From Candidatus Roseilinea sp. (GTDB lineage: Bacteria > Chloroflexota > Anaerolineae > J036 > Brachytrichaceae): a DNA stretch of 64,000 nucleotides. Shown in pieces: positions 16,624-27,054 of this stretch. The first letter of the stretch is position 1; each line of letters starts with the position of its first letter. The notes under the pieces were generated by a model that saw only the letters and a program-made list of their open reading frames with translations, searched no databases and was not told the DNA's origin. Location: positions 248,001 to 312,000 of the forward strand of contig BPHV01000004.1 of NCBI GenBank assembly GCA_026003755.1. Reading direction: 5' to 3'. The position numbers and the translations under genes are program-made.

Positions 16624-18009
16624 ATGGCTCTATTGATCAAGAACGGCACCATCGTCACGGCCGGCGAACAGATGCAGGCCGACATCTACTGCGAAGGCGA
16701 GCAGATCAGCCGCATCGGGAAGCACCTCGACGCCCCGCCGGACGCGACGGTGATTGACGCGACCGGCAAATACGTTTTCCCCGGCTTCATTGACCCACAC
16801 GTGCATGTCTACCTGCCCTTCATGGGCACGTTCGCCAAGGACGACTACGTCAGCGCCAGTAAGGCCGCGCTGATCGGCGGCACCACCACCCTGATCGAGA
16901 TGGTCTGCCAAGCGCGCAACGGCCGGCCGCTGGCCGACGGCTTCGAATTTTGGATGAACCAGGCCGTCGGCAAAAGCGCGTGCGACTTCACCTTCCATCA
17001 ATCGGTGACGCGCTACGATGCACAGGTCGAGGCCGAGCTGACCGAGATCGTGAAAGCCGGCGTCGCCAGCTTCAAAGTCTTCCTGGCCTACAAGGGCGCC
17101 TTCGGCATCACCGACGAGGAGCTGTATCACACGCTGCGGCTGGCCAAGAAGCTCGGCGTGATCGTGACGGCCCACTGCGAGAACGCCGACCTCGTGCTGG
17201 AGCTACAAAAGCAACTGTTGAGCGAGGGCAAGACCGGCCCGGAGTATCACTACTGGAGCCGCCCGCCGCGCGTAGAAGCCGAGGGGGTGCATCACCTGCT
17301 GTCGTTCGCGGAGATGACCGGAGCGCACACCTACATCGTGCACACCAGTTGCGAAGAAGCGCTGCGCGAGGCGATGGCCGGCAAGGACCGCGGCTTGAAC
17401 GTTTGGGTAGAGACGTTGATCCAGTATCTGGTGCTGGACAAGAGCTACGCCGAACTGCCCAACTTCGAGGGCGCGAAATACGTCATGTCGCCGCCGCTGC
17501 GCGACAAGAAAAATCAGGACGTGTTCTGGAACGCGCTCAAGCAACGCTTCGTCTCGACGGTTGCCACCGACCATGCGCCCTTCGACTTCAAAGGCCAAAA
17601 AGAGATGGGGCGGGATGACTTCACCAAAATCCCTAACGGCATCCCTTCGCTGGAAGACCGCGTCAACCTGCTCTACACCTATGGCGTAACGACCGGACGG
17701 TTGGACCTAAACACGTTCGTGGACTGCGCCAGCACGCAGGCGGCTAAGCTATTCGGCCTGTTCCCGCGCAAAGGGACGATCGCTGTGGGCAGCGACGCCG
17801 ACCTGGTGGTCTACGACCCGAACTACCGCGGCGTGATCTCGGCCAAGACGCACCACATCAACTTGGACTACAGCGCATTCGAGGGGTGGGAGATCAAGGG
17901 CCGGCCCAGCGTGGTCACCGTGCGCGGCGAGGTGGCCGTGCGCGACGGCGAATTCGTCGGCACGATCGGGCGCGGGCAATTCCTGAAGCGCGAACCGACG
18001 CACTTCTGA
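16624..18009 (+). CDS. Dihydropyrimidinase / hydantoinase
   Basis: 461 residues, full length for the family. The ATG at 16624 follows GAGGAGAGAAAC. Metal-site motifs are in place: HVHVYLPF, the carboxylated lysine in SFKVFLAYKG, VTAHCENAD, YIVHTSCEEAL and the catalytic aspartate in TDHAPFDFKG. The enzyme hydrolyses six- or five-membered cyclic amides (dihydropyrimidines, hydantoins) to N-carbamoyl amino acids. No N-carbamoyl amidohydrolase or dihydropyrimidine dehydrogenase is in the window, so the pathway is incomplete here. Substrate choice cannot be decided from sequence. Confidence 0.9.
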   Translation: MALLIKNGTIVTAGEQMQADIYCEGEQISRIGKHLDAPPDATVIDATGKYVFPGFIDPHVHVYLPFMGTFAKDDYVSASKAALIGGTTTLIEMVCQARNGRPLADGFEFWMNQAVGKSACDFTFHQSVTRYDAQVEAELTEIVKAGVASFKVFLAYKGAFGITDEELYHTLRLAKKLGVIVTAHCENADLVLELQKQLLSEGKTGPEYHYWSRPPRVEAEGVHHLLSFAEMTGAHTYIVHTSCEEALREAMAGKDRGLNVWVETLIQYLVLDKSYAELPNFEGAKYVMSPPLRDKKNQDVFWNALKQRFVSTVATDHAPFDFKGQKEMGRDDFTKIPNGIPSLEDRVNLLYTYGVTTGRLDLNTFVDCASTQAAKLFGLFPRKGTIAVGSDADLVVYDPNYRGVISAKTHHINLDYSAFEGWEIKGRPSVVTVRGEVAVRDGEFVGTIGRGQFLKREPTHF

Positions 18010-18062
18010 TCGAGGGAGGCGATGGCAATGCCATCGCCTCCCCCCGGTTATATCATTCGCGT

Positions 18063-18626
18063 ATGGCCGTGCACGTCACCTTGCGTCCGATCAGCGTGAG
18101 CGAATACGCGCGCATGCGCGAAGCCGGCATCCTCGCCGAGGACGACCGCGTCGAACTCATTGCCGGGGAGATACGCCGGATGAGTCCCATCGGCCCACTA
18201 CACGCAGCAATCGTCAAGAAGCTCAACGAGCTTCTTCTACTCTTGTTGGCGCAATCGGCTATCGTCAGCGTCCAAGATCCCATACAACTTGACGATTTAT
18301 CGGAACCGCAACCAGACCTCGCCGTTCTCAAGAGGCGCGATGACTTCTACCGCCAGGGCATCCCCACTGCAGAGGACACGCTCATCGTCATCGAGGTGGC
18401 CGACGCCTCGGCGGACTACGACCGCAAGGAGAAGATTCCGCGCTACGCGAGCGCCGGCATCCCCGAAGCCTGGCTGATAGACGTCACCAACCAGGTGATC
18501 GAGCAATACACGCAGCCCGGCAAATCGCGCTACCAGAACGTGCGCATCCACGAATGGGATGACACGCTGACTGCACAGGTCATCCCCGGCTTGCAGATCA
18601 AGGTCGAGCAAGTGTTCGGCCTGTAG
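18063..18626 (+). CDS. Uma2-family (DUF820) PD-(D/E)XK endonuclease-like protein
   Basis: 187 residues from the ATG at 18063, 53 bp after the hydantoinase. The fold signature is present: DDRVELIAGEIRRMSPIG, PQPDLAVLKRR, IVIEVADASADYDRKEKIP and YASAGIPEAWLIDV. These proteins are abundant in Cyanobacteria and Chloroflexota, usually as scattered single genes with unknown targets. Its place in the catabolic run is probably accidental. The active-site acidic residues and the EVA...K pattern appear intact. Confidence 0.88.
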   Translation: MAVHVTLRPISVSEYARMREAGILAEDDRVELIAGEIRRMSPIGPLHAAIVKKLNELLLLLLAQSAIVSVQDPIQLDDLSEPQPDLAVLKRRDDFYRQGIPTAEDTLIVIEVADASADYDRKEKIPRYASAGIPEAWLIDVTNQVIEQYTQPGKSRYQNVRIHEWDDTLTAQVIPGLQIKVEQVFGL

Positions 18627-18673
18627 CCACCGCCGCGCTTGCCCGCTCCCCAAACGGCGCTATAGTGGCGAGT

Positions 18674-19411
18674 ATGATTCAGACGCCGGATATCGTTCGT
18701 CCCCCCAAAGAACTCATCGAAGGGCTGCGCCACATCGGCTGCGCCACAGCCGTCGGCGAGCTATATCGGCTAGGCATCCGCGACGCGCACATCCGCGGCC
18801 CAGTCTCGTGGAACAAGGGCAAGCACGTGGTCGGCCCGGCCCTCACGCTCCAAATGATGCCGAAGCGCGAAGACCTCTACGGCGAGAGCGAATACAGCAA
18901 CGTCGAGGCGCAACTCCACCGCCACGTGCTCTATCACACTCAGCCGGGCGACATCGTCGTGGTGGATGCGCGCGGCGACATGGGCAGCGGCATCTTCGGC
19001 GAGATGATGCTGACCTACTTCAAGGGCCGCGGCGGCGCCGGTGTGGTGATTGACGGCTGCATCCGCGATTACCCCCATGTCAAAAACCTGGATCTGCCCA
19101 TGTGGCTGCGCGGCGTCACGCCTAACTTTCACACACAGACCAACCTGATGCCCTTCGCCGTCAACGTGCCGATCGCCATGAACAACGTGCTGGTCATGCC
19201 CGGCGACATCATCATCGCCGATGACGATGGCGTCGTCGTGGTACCTATCAAGCTGGCGCCGGAGTTGCTGAAGAAAGCCAGCGAGCACGCGGAATGGGAA
19301 GACTTCACCCGCATGAAGCTGGCCGAGGGCGGCGACTTGCGCAAATACTACCCGCTGCGCGAAGACGCCCGCGAGGAATACGAAGCCTGGCGCCGTTCAC
19401 AAGGCCGGTGA
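18674..19411 (+). CDS. RraA-like protein (possible oxoacid aldolase/decarboxylase)
   Basis: About 245 residues from the ATG at 18674. RraA/HMG-aldolase family features are clear: CATAVGELYRLG near the start, GDIVVVDARGDMGSGIFGEM, GVVIDGCIRD (Arg-Asp pair binding metal and substrate) and PGDIIIADDDGVVVVP. Relatives act as 4-hydroxy-4-methyl-2-oxoglutarate aldolase/oxaloacetate decarboxylase; others inhibit RNase E. With a hydantoinase and an importer beside it, a catabolic aldolase or decarboxylase is more likely than RNA regulation. Its C-terminus is longer than that of stand-alone RraA (about 160 residues). Confidence 0.82.
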   Translation: MIQTPDIVRPPKELIEGLRHIGCATAVGELYRLGIRDAHIRGPVSWNKGKHVVGPALTLQMMPKREDLYGESEYSNVEAQLHRHVLYHTQPGDIVVVDARGDMGSGIFGEMMLTYFKGRGGAGVVIDGCIRDYPHVKNLDLPMWLRGVTPNFHTQTNLMPFAVNVPIAMNNVLVMPGDIIIADDDGVVVVPIKLAPELLKKASEHAEWEDFTRMKLAEGGDLRKYYPLREDAREEYEAWRRSQGR

Positions 19412-19414
19412 AGT

Positions 19415-19876
19415 ATGTCGGACCACACGGTGTTGTTCGTCTGCACCGGCAACTACTATCGCAGCCGCTACGCCGAGCTGTATTTCAATGCGACCGCGCC
19501 GGCCCATCTGGGCTGGCGCGCCGCTTCGCGCGGCTTCGCCCCCAACCCGTTCAACCCCGGTCCGATCGCCGTTAGCGTGATCTACCGCGCGCAGGAGCGT
19601 GGGCTTCCCTTGCCCGCCGACCTACCCCACCCGCGCCGGTTGACCGAAGCCGACCTTCACTCGGCGCAGCGCATCATCGCGCTGGACGAAGATGAACATC
19701 GCAGCTATGTCGAGCACTACTTCCCTGCATGGCGCAACCGCATCACGTACTGGCGCGTGCACGATCTCCATCTCATGCCAACCGCTGAGGCATTCGCGCT
19801 GATCGAGCACAACGTGGACGCACTGGTGCGCGAGCTGACGGCCATCACGCCGGCGCAGCCCGAATACCCTCGTTGA
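19415..19876 (+). CDS. Low-molecular-weight protein-tyrosine-phosphatase-like protein
   Basis: 153 residues, ATG 3 bp after the RraA-like stop, so it is coupled to it. The P-loop VCTGNYYRSR fits CX5R with the catalytic cysteine near residue 10; an acidic general-acid region ALDEDEHRSYV is present. It resembles arsenate-reductase/LMW-PTP folds but has YY in the P-loop where most phosphatases have IC or SC, so the substrate may differ. Confidence 0.8.
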   Translation: MSDHTVLFVCTGNYYRSRYAELYFNATAPAHLGWRAASRGFAPNPFNPGPIAVSVIYRAQERGLPLPADLPHPRRLTEADLHSAQRIIALDEDEHRSYVEHYFPAWRNRITYWRVHDLHLMPTAEAFALIEHNVDALVRELTAITPAQPEYPR

Positions 19877-19889
19877 CCGCGACGGCGAT

Positions 19890-20149
19890 CGCGTTCAACA
19901 TTCCGCGCACAATACGCCTCGCGCTAGCCGCGAGCTGCCGGCGCAGTTGCGCCAGATCGGCGCGCGCCATACCCCGATCGTCACCGACGCCTTCCCGGCG
20001 CGCAGCCGGATCCCACCGACCTCAACGACGCGCGCGAGAGGAGCCTGGAGAACATGGCGCAGGACGCGCTCGCCTCCGGCAGCCCGCAAAACAACCCGGT
20101 CGTGCCGACAGCCGAGCAGATCATCGCGCTTTACGAGCAAGCGTGGTAG
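19890..20149 (+). pseudogene. Internally deleted iron-containing alcohol dehydrogenase fragment
   Basis: Two pieces in different frames resemble the two ends of an Fe-ADH or maleylacetate reductase. LRQIGARHTPIVTDAF matches the N-terminal nucleotide-binding strand. LENMAQDALAS...NNPVVPTAEQIIALYEQAW matches the typical C-terminus and ends at a stop at 20149. Everything in between, including the iron ligands, is missing. It is a dead fragment. Confidence 0.55.
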
Positions 20150-20173
20150 ATTCCACGTGCACTCAGATCGAGG

Positions 20174-20640
20174 TCAATGCGCGGCCCGCCATTCGCGACA
20201 ACCGTTCACGATCGGTTCTGCACAAGCCAGCGCGCGCTCAGAATCGCTTGCGCGATACACTCGGCCCGGCGCGGAGGTCGCTAACGCATTAGGATGAGGC
20301 GTTGGAATGTAAGACTGGTCAAGCTGGGCCGCATAGTCACTCCACTGTCTCCAATCAGGCAACGCATCGCGCTCGACGAAATTTTCGACTAACGCCACGA
20401 CGGAATGGCCGCCAGGCTCCTGGTCGAGTGCGCACCACAGCGTTCTCACCGCCTTTTCGGCCGCCTGTTGGCGGTGTGGATTTCGGCCAGGATACCTTCG
20501 TAGCGGTCGAGGAACGGTTTGTCGGTCTCCTGGACGACGATCAGGTCGCGCGACCGAGCCAAACACGAACGCGCGCGCCACGCCATACTTGAAGATCGGT
20601 TTCAGCGCGGCTCGCAGCTCGTCCAGCGAGATATTCGACG
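20174..20640 (-). pseudogene. Decayed MNT nucleotidyltransferase / HEPN module
   Basis: On the minus strand, SLDELRAALKPIFKYGVARAF and FVFGSVAR give the start of a minimal nucleotidyltransferase. After a frame change near 20535 comes DLIVVQETDKPFLDRYEGIL, so the stretch that should carry the GxxDxD catalytic aspartates is mostly lost. A further join leads directly into QQAAEKAVRTLWCALDQ and LDQSYIPTPHPNAL, the C-terminal half of a HEPN protein, whose N-terminal half is gone. Intact MNT/HEPN pairs are toxin-antitoxin systems; this one looks inactivated by at least two internal deletions. Confidence 0.6.
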
Positions 20641-20657
20641 CCCAGTGGGATTATATT

Positions 20658-20679
20658 GGCGATTGAACTTATAATCGCC
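20658..20679. promoter_or_regulatory. Inverted repeat overlapping a -10 box before the aldehyde dehydrogenase
   Basis: GGCGATT (20658-20664) and AATCGCC (20673-20679) are exact inverse complements around an 8-bp spacer. A TATAAT at 20670-20675 lies within it. No good -35 is seen, which suits an activator- or repressor-controlled promoter. It is 39 bp before the gene start at 20718. Confidence 0.45.
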
Positions 20680-20717
20680 GCACAGCCAAGAAGCTTGTAC
20701 TTCAGGGAGAAAAGGAC

Positions 20718-22197
<1,480 letters not shown>

Positions 22198-22424
22198 TCC
22201 GAATGGCCGATCCCCTACCCCAGTTGCGGATGGGCTTCACACGCGCTTCGACCGGCTGGCCCCACCGCAACCGGCCCTGGGCGACAGTCCGCGCACACTT
22301 CGCACCGAACCACAGTAGGCGTGGGATTGCGCCCGATCGGGCTGCTAGATGCTGAACGGCGGACACCGCGGCGCAAAGAACCACGCCCTCGACGCCGAGC
22401 TGGTGATGCGACGGCAGGGTGAAC

Positions 22425-22463
22425 TCAAGCGATCAGACCGCTTCAAGCGGTCTGATCGCTTGA
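22425..22463. repeat. Perfect 19-bp inverted repeat, one-base centre
   Basis: TCAAGCGATCAGACCGCTT at 22425-22443 is the exact reverse complement of 22445-22463, with a single C between. It lies in a 397-bp gap between two convergent genes. No T-run follows on either strand. It may act as a bidirectional terminator or be a repetitive palindromic element. The rest of 22198-22594 shows no gene. Confidence 0.85.
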
Positions 22464-22594
22464 TACGTCAGTTTGGGATTTAGATTAAGCTGGCAGCACC
22501 AAAGTCAAGCAAGGCCGGGCACGGCTCGCGCTCCGACTTGGGTTTGATGAATCAAGTCTGCGCGCCGTCGTGCTTTTTTGCTACTGTCCAACGC

Positions 22595-23834
22595 TTAACT
22601 TGGCCATTCGCCCAGACGCACGCGCTCGACGTGATAGCCGGCATCGGCCAGCCGCTGCATCACGGCCTGTCCATGCGCCTCGTCACGCACCTCGAGCACG
22701 AGTTCCAGGCCGGTGCGCGTGAGCGGCGCCAACCACACCGCCCGTCGGTGGATCACGTCAATGATGTTAGCCCCGCATGCCGCCACGTGGTTGATCACCG
22801 CCGCAAGCTGGCCGGGGCGGTCCAGCACGGTGAGGCGCAACACGACGATGCGCCCCTGCTGCACCATCACTTGCTCGATGACCCGCGCCAGCAGATTGCC
22901 ATCAATGTTGCCGCCGCATAGCACAGCGCAGACGACATCGCCTGGCCCGACCGCAACTTTGCCCGCGAGCAGCGCAGCCACGCCGGCCGCGCCGGCGCCT
23001 TCCACCACCAGCCGGGCATACTGGGCGCAGTGGGCAATGCCCCGCGCGATCTCGTCGTCGCTCACCTCCACCACGTCATCCACCAGTTCGCGGATGTAGC
23101 GCAGCGTCAGCTCGCCCGGACGCTTGACGGCGATGCCATCGGCGATGGTGTGAGCCGAGGGGGCCGTGACCACTTGGCCGGCCGCCAACGACGCACGCAC
23201 CGGCGCACAAGCCGCTGATTGCACGCCGACGATGCGCACGCTAGGCTTAAGCGCCTTCACCGCGATGGCGATGCCGCTGATCAAGCCCCCACCGCCGATG
23301 GGCACGAGGAGCGTGTTCAGCTCAGGCAATGCGGACAGGATTTCCAACCCAATCGTGCCCTGTCCGGCGATGACGAGCGGGTCTTCGAAGGCGTGCACGA
23401 ACGTCAAGCCGCGCGCTTGCTGCTGCTCGCGGGCGAACGCGCCGGCATCATCAAAGGTTGCGCCGTGCAAGATCACCTCCGCGCCCAAGTCGCGCGTGCT
23501 CACCACCTTGGTCAGCGGGGCATGCTCCGGCATCACGATCGTCGCCGGGACGCCGAAGAGGCGCGCAGCCAGCGCCACCCCCCTGCGCGTGATTGCCGGC
23601 GCTGGCTGTAATCACGCCGCGTTGGCGCTCCTCCTCGCCCAGGCGGCTGATCTTGTTATACGCGCCGCGAATCTTGAACGAGCCGGCCCGCTGCAACGAT
23701 TCGGCTTTCAGAAACACGCGCGCGCCGAGGGTGCGCGTCAGGCGCAGCTCCGGCAGCACCGGCGTGAGGATGAGCTGATCGCGCAACACCTGCTGCGCGG
23801 CGTAGATGTCGGCAAGGGTGATGGACGTTGTCAT
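22595..23834 (-). CDS. ilvA: Threonine ammonia-lyase with C-terminal ACT domain, one frame change
   Basis: Start ATG 23834. The PLP lysine sits in [12 protein letters not shown]; the phosphate-binding loop is [13 protein letters not shown]. The frame breaks near 23582, where six C on the plus strand (six G in the gene) replace five; repair gives [18 protein letters not shown]. The last 75 residues form an ACT domain ([19 protein letters not shown]). About 413 residues, the size of the catabolic/short biosynthetic form. It deaminates threonine (or serine) to 2-oxobutyrate (or pyruvate). It is 32 bp downstream of the glycerate kinase gene, probably in one operon. Confidence 0.85.
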
Positions 23835-23866
23835 GGGAGAGATTCCAAAATATGGCGCATCGCGCT

Positions 23867-25099
23867 TTACGCTGCGGTTACATCGCTCAGCCTCAGGGCG
23901 ATGATGATATCGGCGACATTGGTGCCGGTCGGGCCGGTCATGATCAGCTCGCCCAGCGTCGCGAAGAAATGATAGCTGTCATTGCGCTCAAGATAGTCAT
24001 GGGCTTCCAAGCCGCGCTCGCGCGCGCGTCGCACCGTGTCGGCGAAAGCCATCGCGCCGGCGGCATCGGTCGGGCCGTCGGTGCCATCGGTGCCCAGCGC
24101 AGCGATGCCGACGCAGGGGCGCGTCCGCGGGTCCGCTTGCGCATCCAGTTCAATGGCCGCCGCCAGCGCCAACTCCTGGTTGCGCCCACCTTTGCCATTG
24201 CCGCGCACGGTCACGGTGGTCTCGCCGCCATAGATCAGGCACACGCCATGCGCTGTAGGCGGAGCATCGGCATCCAGCAATGCGCGGGCGATTTGCGCGC
24301 CGGCCTCGCGCGCCTCGCCGCGCAGCGTGGTGGTGACCACGCGCGCCGCAAGGCCGAGCCGCTCCGCCGCTTGCGCTGCGGATTGGCACACCTGCGCGTT
24401 GTTGCCCACCAGCACGTTGTGCGCCTGTGGGTCGTTCGTCAACCCGCCCGCGATCACGTCGAGCGGGTCACCGATCACGTCGCTGAGGATCAAGCCGATC
24501 ACCGTCGCCGGCTGCGCCAGTCGCACCAGCCCGCCGCGCTTCAGGCGATCCAGACGCGCGCGCACGGCGTTCATCTCGTGGATGTCGGCCCCGCTGCGCA
24601 GCAACGCATCGTTGATGGCGCGCATCGCGTTCAGCGAGATGCCGGCGTGAGGCGCGACCAGCAGCGCCGACGCCCCGCCGCTGACACAGACGATGACCAG
24701 CGTCCGCGCCGTGCAACCGCGCAGCGCCGCGCGCACCGCCCGGCCGGCGCGCAGGCTGTGCGCGTCCGGCACCGGATGGCCGGCTTCGATCAGGGTAAAG
24801 CCTCGCCGGGTGAGTTTGGCCCTTAAGTCAGGAGGCAGATGACCATGCTTGGTGACGATGACGGCGCGGAACAAGTGCTCACCCAGCAAACGGGCCACCT
24901 CGGCGGCCATCGGCGCCGACGCTTTGCCAACCGCGATCAGGCGCGCGTCATCGAAGGCGCGCAGGTCGCACGTCACGCCGTCCATCACGAGCGATTCGCC
25001 GTCGCGACGGACGTGACGGCGAATCGCCTCAGCGGGGTCAGCCGCGCGCAGGGCCGCGCCGACGATCGCTTCGAGCGCCGCGCGCAGTTCGATGCTCAT
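23867..25099 (-). CDS. Glycerate 2-kinase (MOFRL/DUF4147 family)
   Basis: 410 residues from the ATG at 25099. It has the two-domain glycerate kinase structure: an N-terminal DUF4147 part with [32 protein letters not shown] and [15 protein letters not shown], and a C-terminal MOFRL domain with [20 protein letters not shown] and [18 protein letters not shown]. The enzyme phosphorylates D-glycerate at C2, feeding glycolysis from serine, glyoxylate or tartronate routes. The family has often been labelled hydroxypyruvate reductase; the kinase call is preferred. It lies between DUF4349 and ilvA on the same strand. Confidence 0.88.
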   Translation of the reverse strand: MSIELRAALEAIVGAALRAADPAEAIRRHVRRDGESLVMDGVTCDLRAFDDARLIAVGKASAPMAAEVARLLGEHLFRAVIVTKHGHLPPDLRAKLTRRGFTLIEAGHPVPDAHSLRAGRAVRAALRGCTARTLVIVCVSGGASALLVAPHAGISLNAMRAINDALLRSGADIHEMNAVRARLDRLKRGGLVRLAQPATVIGLILSDVIGDPLDVIAGGLTNDPQAHNVLVGNNAQVCQSAAQAAERLGLAARVVTTTLRGEAREAGAQIARALLDADAPPTAHGVCLIYGGETTVTVRGNGKGGRNQELALAAAIELDAQADPRTRPCVGIAALGTDGTDGPTDAAGAMAFADTVRRARERGLEAHDYLERNDSYHFFATLGELIMTGPTGTNVADIIIALRLSDVTAA

Positions 25100-25129
25100 G
25101 CCGCCGATTGTAGAGGTAACCCGCAATGC

Positions 25130-26029
25130 TCACGCGGTCTTCACTGCCTCAGCCTTTCTGCGGCGGCGCGCGCGCCGGATGAGCAGCGCCAGCAGGACGA
25201 TTGGGATGGCCAGGATCAACGACACGGGCAGGACGACGATGACCACCCAGATCAACAGCGAGGCCAGCCCCTGCAACGTGGCAATCAGCGCCTCGAACGC
25301 TTCTTTGACCACACCCGCCGGCCGCCAGCCGCCCAACTGAAGCGGCTGCGCCAGCGCGTCGGGGATGAGCGTGACCGAGATGGTCGCCAGCGCCGCCGAC
25401 TGGGAGAGGTACTTCATGCGTCCCTTGATCTGCTCGATTTGCCCGCGAATCTCGGTGAGTTCGCGGTACACGGCCAGCACATCCTCGGTTGTGCCAGCCC
25501 GTTCGAGAATCTTCTGCAACTGCGCCTCAGTCGCCTCCAGATTCTTCAGGCGGGCGTCGAGGTCCACATACTCGGCAGTCACATCCTCGCCGCGCACGTT
25601 TTCGTTGCGCACCTCGATGGCCAAGCTCCGGATGCGGTTCATCGCCTCATCGAAGCGCGCCGCATCCACGCGCAGCATGACATAGCCTTGCAGGGCGTTA
25701 TCGCGGACGCGCGACGCGCTCGACGACACAACGAAACCGCCGAATTCCTGGGCCAGCTTGGCCAGCGCGTCCATTTGCGCCTGCGTATCCTTCACAACGA
25801 TGGTCAGGTCTGCCGTGCGGATCACCAGGCGCGTCTGGAGCGCCTGATCCATTGCCCCGGTGCCGGGGACAGGTTGCGCCGGCGCGCGCGCCTCGCGTTC
25901 AGGCATGGTCGCTGCGCCCATCGGCGCAGCATCCGAGGTGTATGGCGGGGGCGCCGCCGGCGCGCAGGCCGACGCGGATAAAACCACCGAGCCGAACAGC
26001 GCGACGAGACGACGTTTGGGGATACTCAT
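25130..26029 (-). CDS. DUF4349 lipoprotein with C-terminal membrane helix
   Basis: 299 residues; signal peptide with lipobox SASAC at about residue 18-22. DUF4349 features follow: RLVIRTADLTIVVKD, GGFVVSSSASR, the coiled coil DLDARLKNLEATEAQLQKIL, and TEIRGQIEQIKGRMKYLSQS. A final membrane helix (about 255-285) is followed by a basic tail RRARRRRK. The coiled coil is therefore probably held between a lipid anchor and a membrane helix on the outer face. Function is unknown. The gene is divergent from pspA, sharing a 279-bp control region. Confidence 0.85.
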   Translation of the reverse strand: MSIPKRRLVALFGSVVLSASACAPAAPPPYTSDAAPMGAATMPEREARAPAQPVPGTGAMDQALQTRLVIRTADLTIVVKDTQAQMDALAKLAQEFGGFVVSSSASRVRDNALQGYVMLRVDAARFDEAMNRIRSLAIEVRNENVRGEDVTAEYVDLDARLKNLEATEAQLQKILERAGTTEDVLAVYRELTEIRGQIEQIKGRMKYLSQSAALATISVTLIPDALAQPLQLGGWRPAGVVKEAFEALIATLQGLASLLIWVVIVVLPVSLILAIPIVLLALLIRRARRRRKAEAVKTA

Positions 26030-26308
26030 ATGGTCATCCTCCTTTTGACTGACCTACGCGCAAGTGTGCAGTTTCACTTTGAAGACGTCAAATCCTCTGC
26101 AAAGTTCCACGGTCGCGCTACGCCCCGGCTTCTGGTAGATTGCGGCCAGGCGAATGTCTGCCCGGCCACTATGATGGCTATAATTTCAGCCATCTGCTTG
26201 CCGGCGCGGCCGTCTGGAATTCATCCTCGTTCAGGTTCGCAGTCCATATCAAGCTGATGCGGATCGGCCGGGAAGCAGCGATAGTTCGAACATCCCGGAG
26301 GAAAACGA

Positions 26309-26989
26309 ATGGCTTCTCTTCTCGACAAAGTGAGCACGCTGATTCAGGCCAATCTGCACGCGCTGGTGGACAATGCGCTGAAGTCCAACTCGATGGCCGT
26401 GATCGATCAATATATCCGCGACGTGGACAATAACCTCGACGCCCTGGAGGACGCCGCCGCCACCGTAGGCGGCCAGGTTAAGACGCTCGAGCGCAAGGCC
26501 GATGAGTACAAAAAGCAGATGGATGAGCTTGACCGGAACATTGACCTATTCCTCACCCAGGGGAAGGAAGAACTGGCGCGCGCCGCGCAGGCCAAGCTGA
26601 ACTCGGTGCGCAGCCTATACGAGACCTACAACAGCCAGTTGGAACGCCAGCAGCGCGAGTACAAAGCGCTGCTCGACGCGCGCCTGAAGCTGCAAGCGAA
26701 GCTCTCGACCATCCGCCAACAACGCGAGGAGATGGCGGCGCTGCTCGACTTGGCCAAAGCCAAAGAGATTACCAACAAGACGATCAAGTCGCTGGACGAC
26801 CTGGCCGGCGTGGGCGACGCCGATGTCGCCCGCATGGCCGAGGCCATTCGGGCGCGGCTCGACCAGGCCTCAGCCCGCGCCGAGATGGCCGCCCAAAACC
26901 TGGATGCGCAGATGGACGAGGTGCTTGGCCGCGGCGAACTGGACGCCCAACTCGAGGAGCGCAAGCGGCGGTTGGGGATTAGCCAGTAG
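26309..26989 (+). CDS. PspA/IM30-family membrane-stress protein
   Basis: 226 residues, almost entirely helical coiled coil. The N-terminus LLDKVSTLIQANLHALVDNA is an amphipathic membrane-binding helix of PspA/Vipp1 type, and YIRDVDNNLDALEDAAATV continues the family pattern. ESCRT-III-like PspA assembles on damaged membranes. ATG 26309 follows CGGAGGAAAAC. A TATAAT at 26179-26184 lies upstream in the shared divergent region but without a convincing -35. The next three genes on the same strand are all membrane-associated, suggesting one envelope-stress locus. Confidence 0.85.
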   Translation: MASLLDKVSTLIQANLHALVDNALKSNSMAVIDQYIRDVDNNLDALEDAAATVGGQVKTLERKADEYKKQMDELDRNIDLFLTQGKEELARAAQAKLNSVRSLYETYNSQLERQQREYKALLDARLKLQAKLSTIRQQREEMAALLDLAKAKEITNKTIKSLDDLAGVGDADVARMAEAIRARLDQASARAEMAAQNLDAQMDEVLGRGELDAQLEERKRRLGISQ

Positions 26990-27054
26990 CCGACAAACGG
27001 CGACGCGGGCGCGGGCCATCGCCGGCCTCTATCAACAACCGATCGGTCGAACCA

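Noticed and set aside
20302-20592. Plus-strand gene opposite the MNT/HEPN relic
   Set aside because: The translated plus-strand sequence has no family features, whereas the minus strand shows recognisable nucleotidyltransferase and HEPN pieces.
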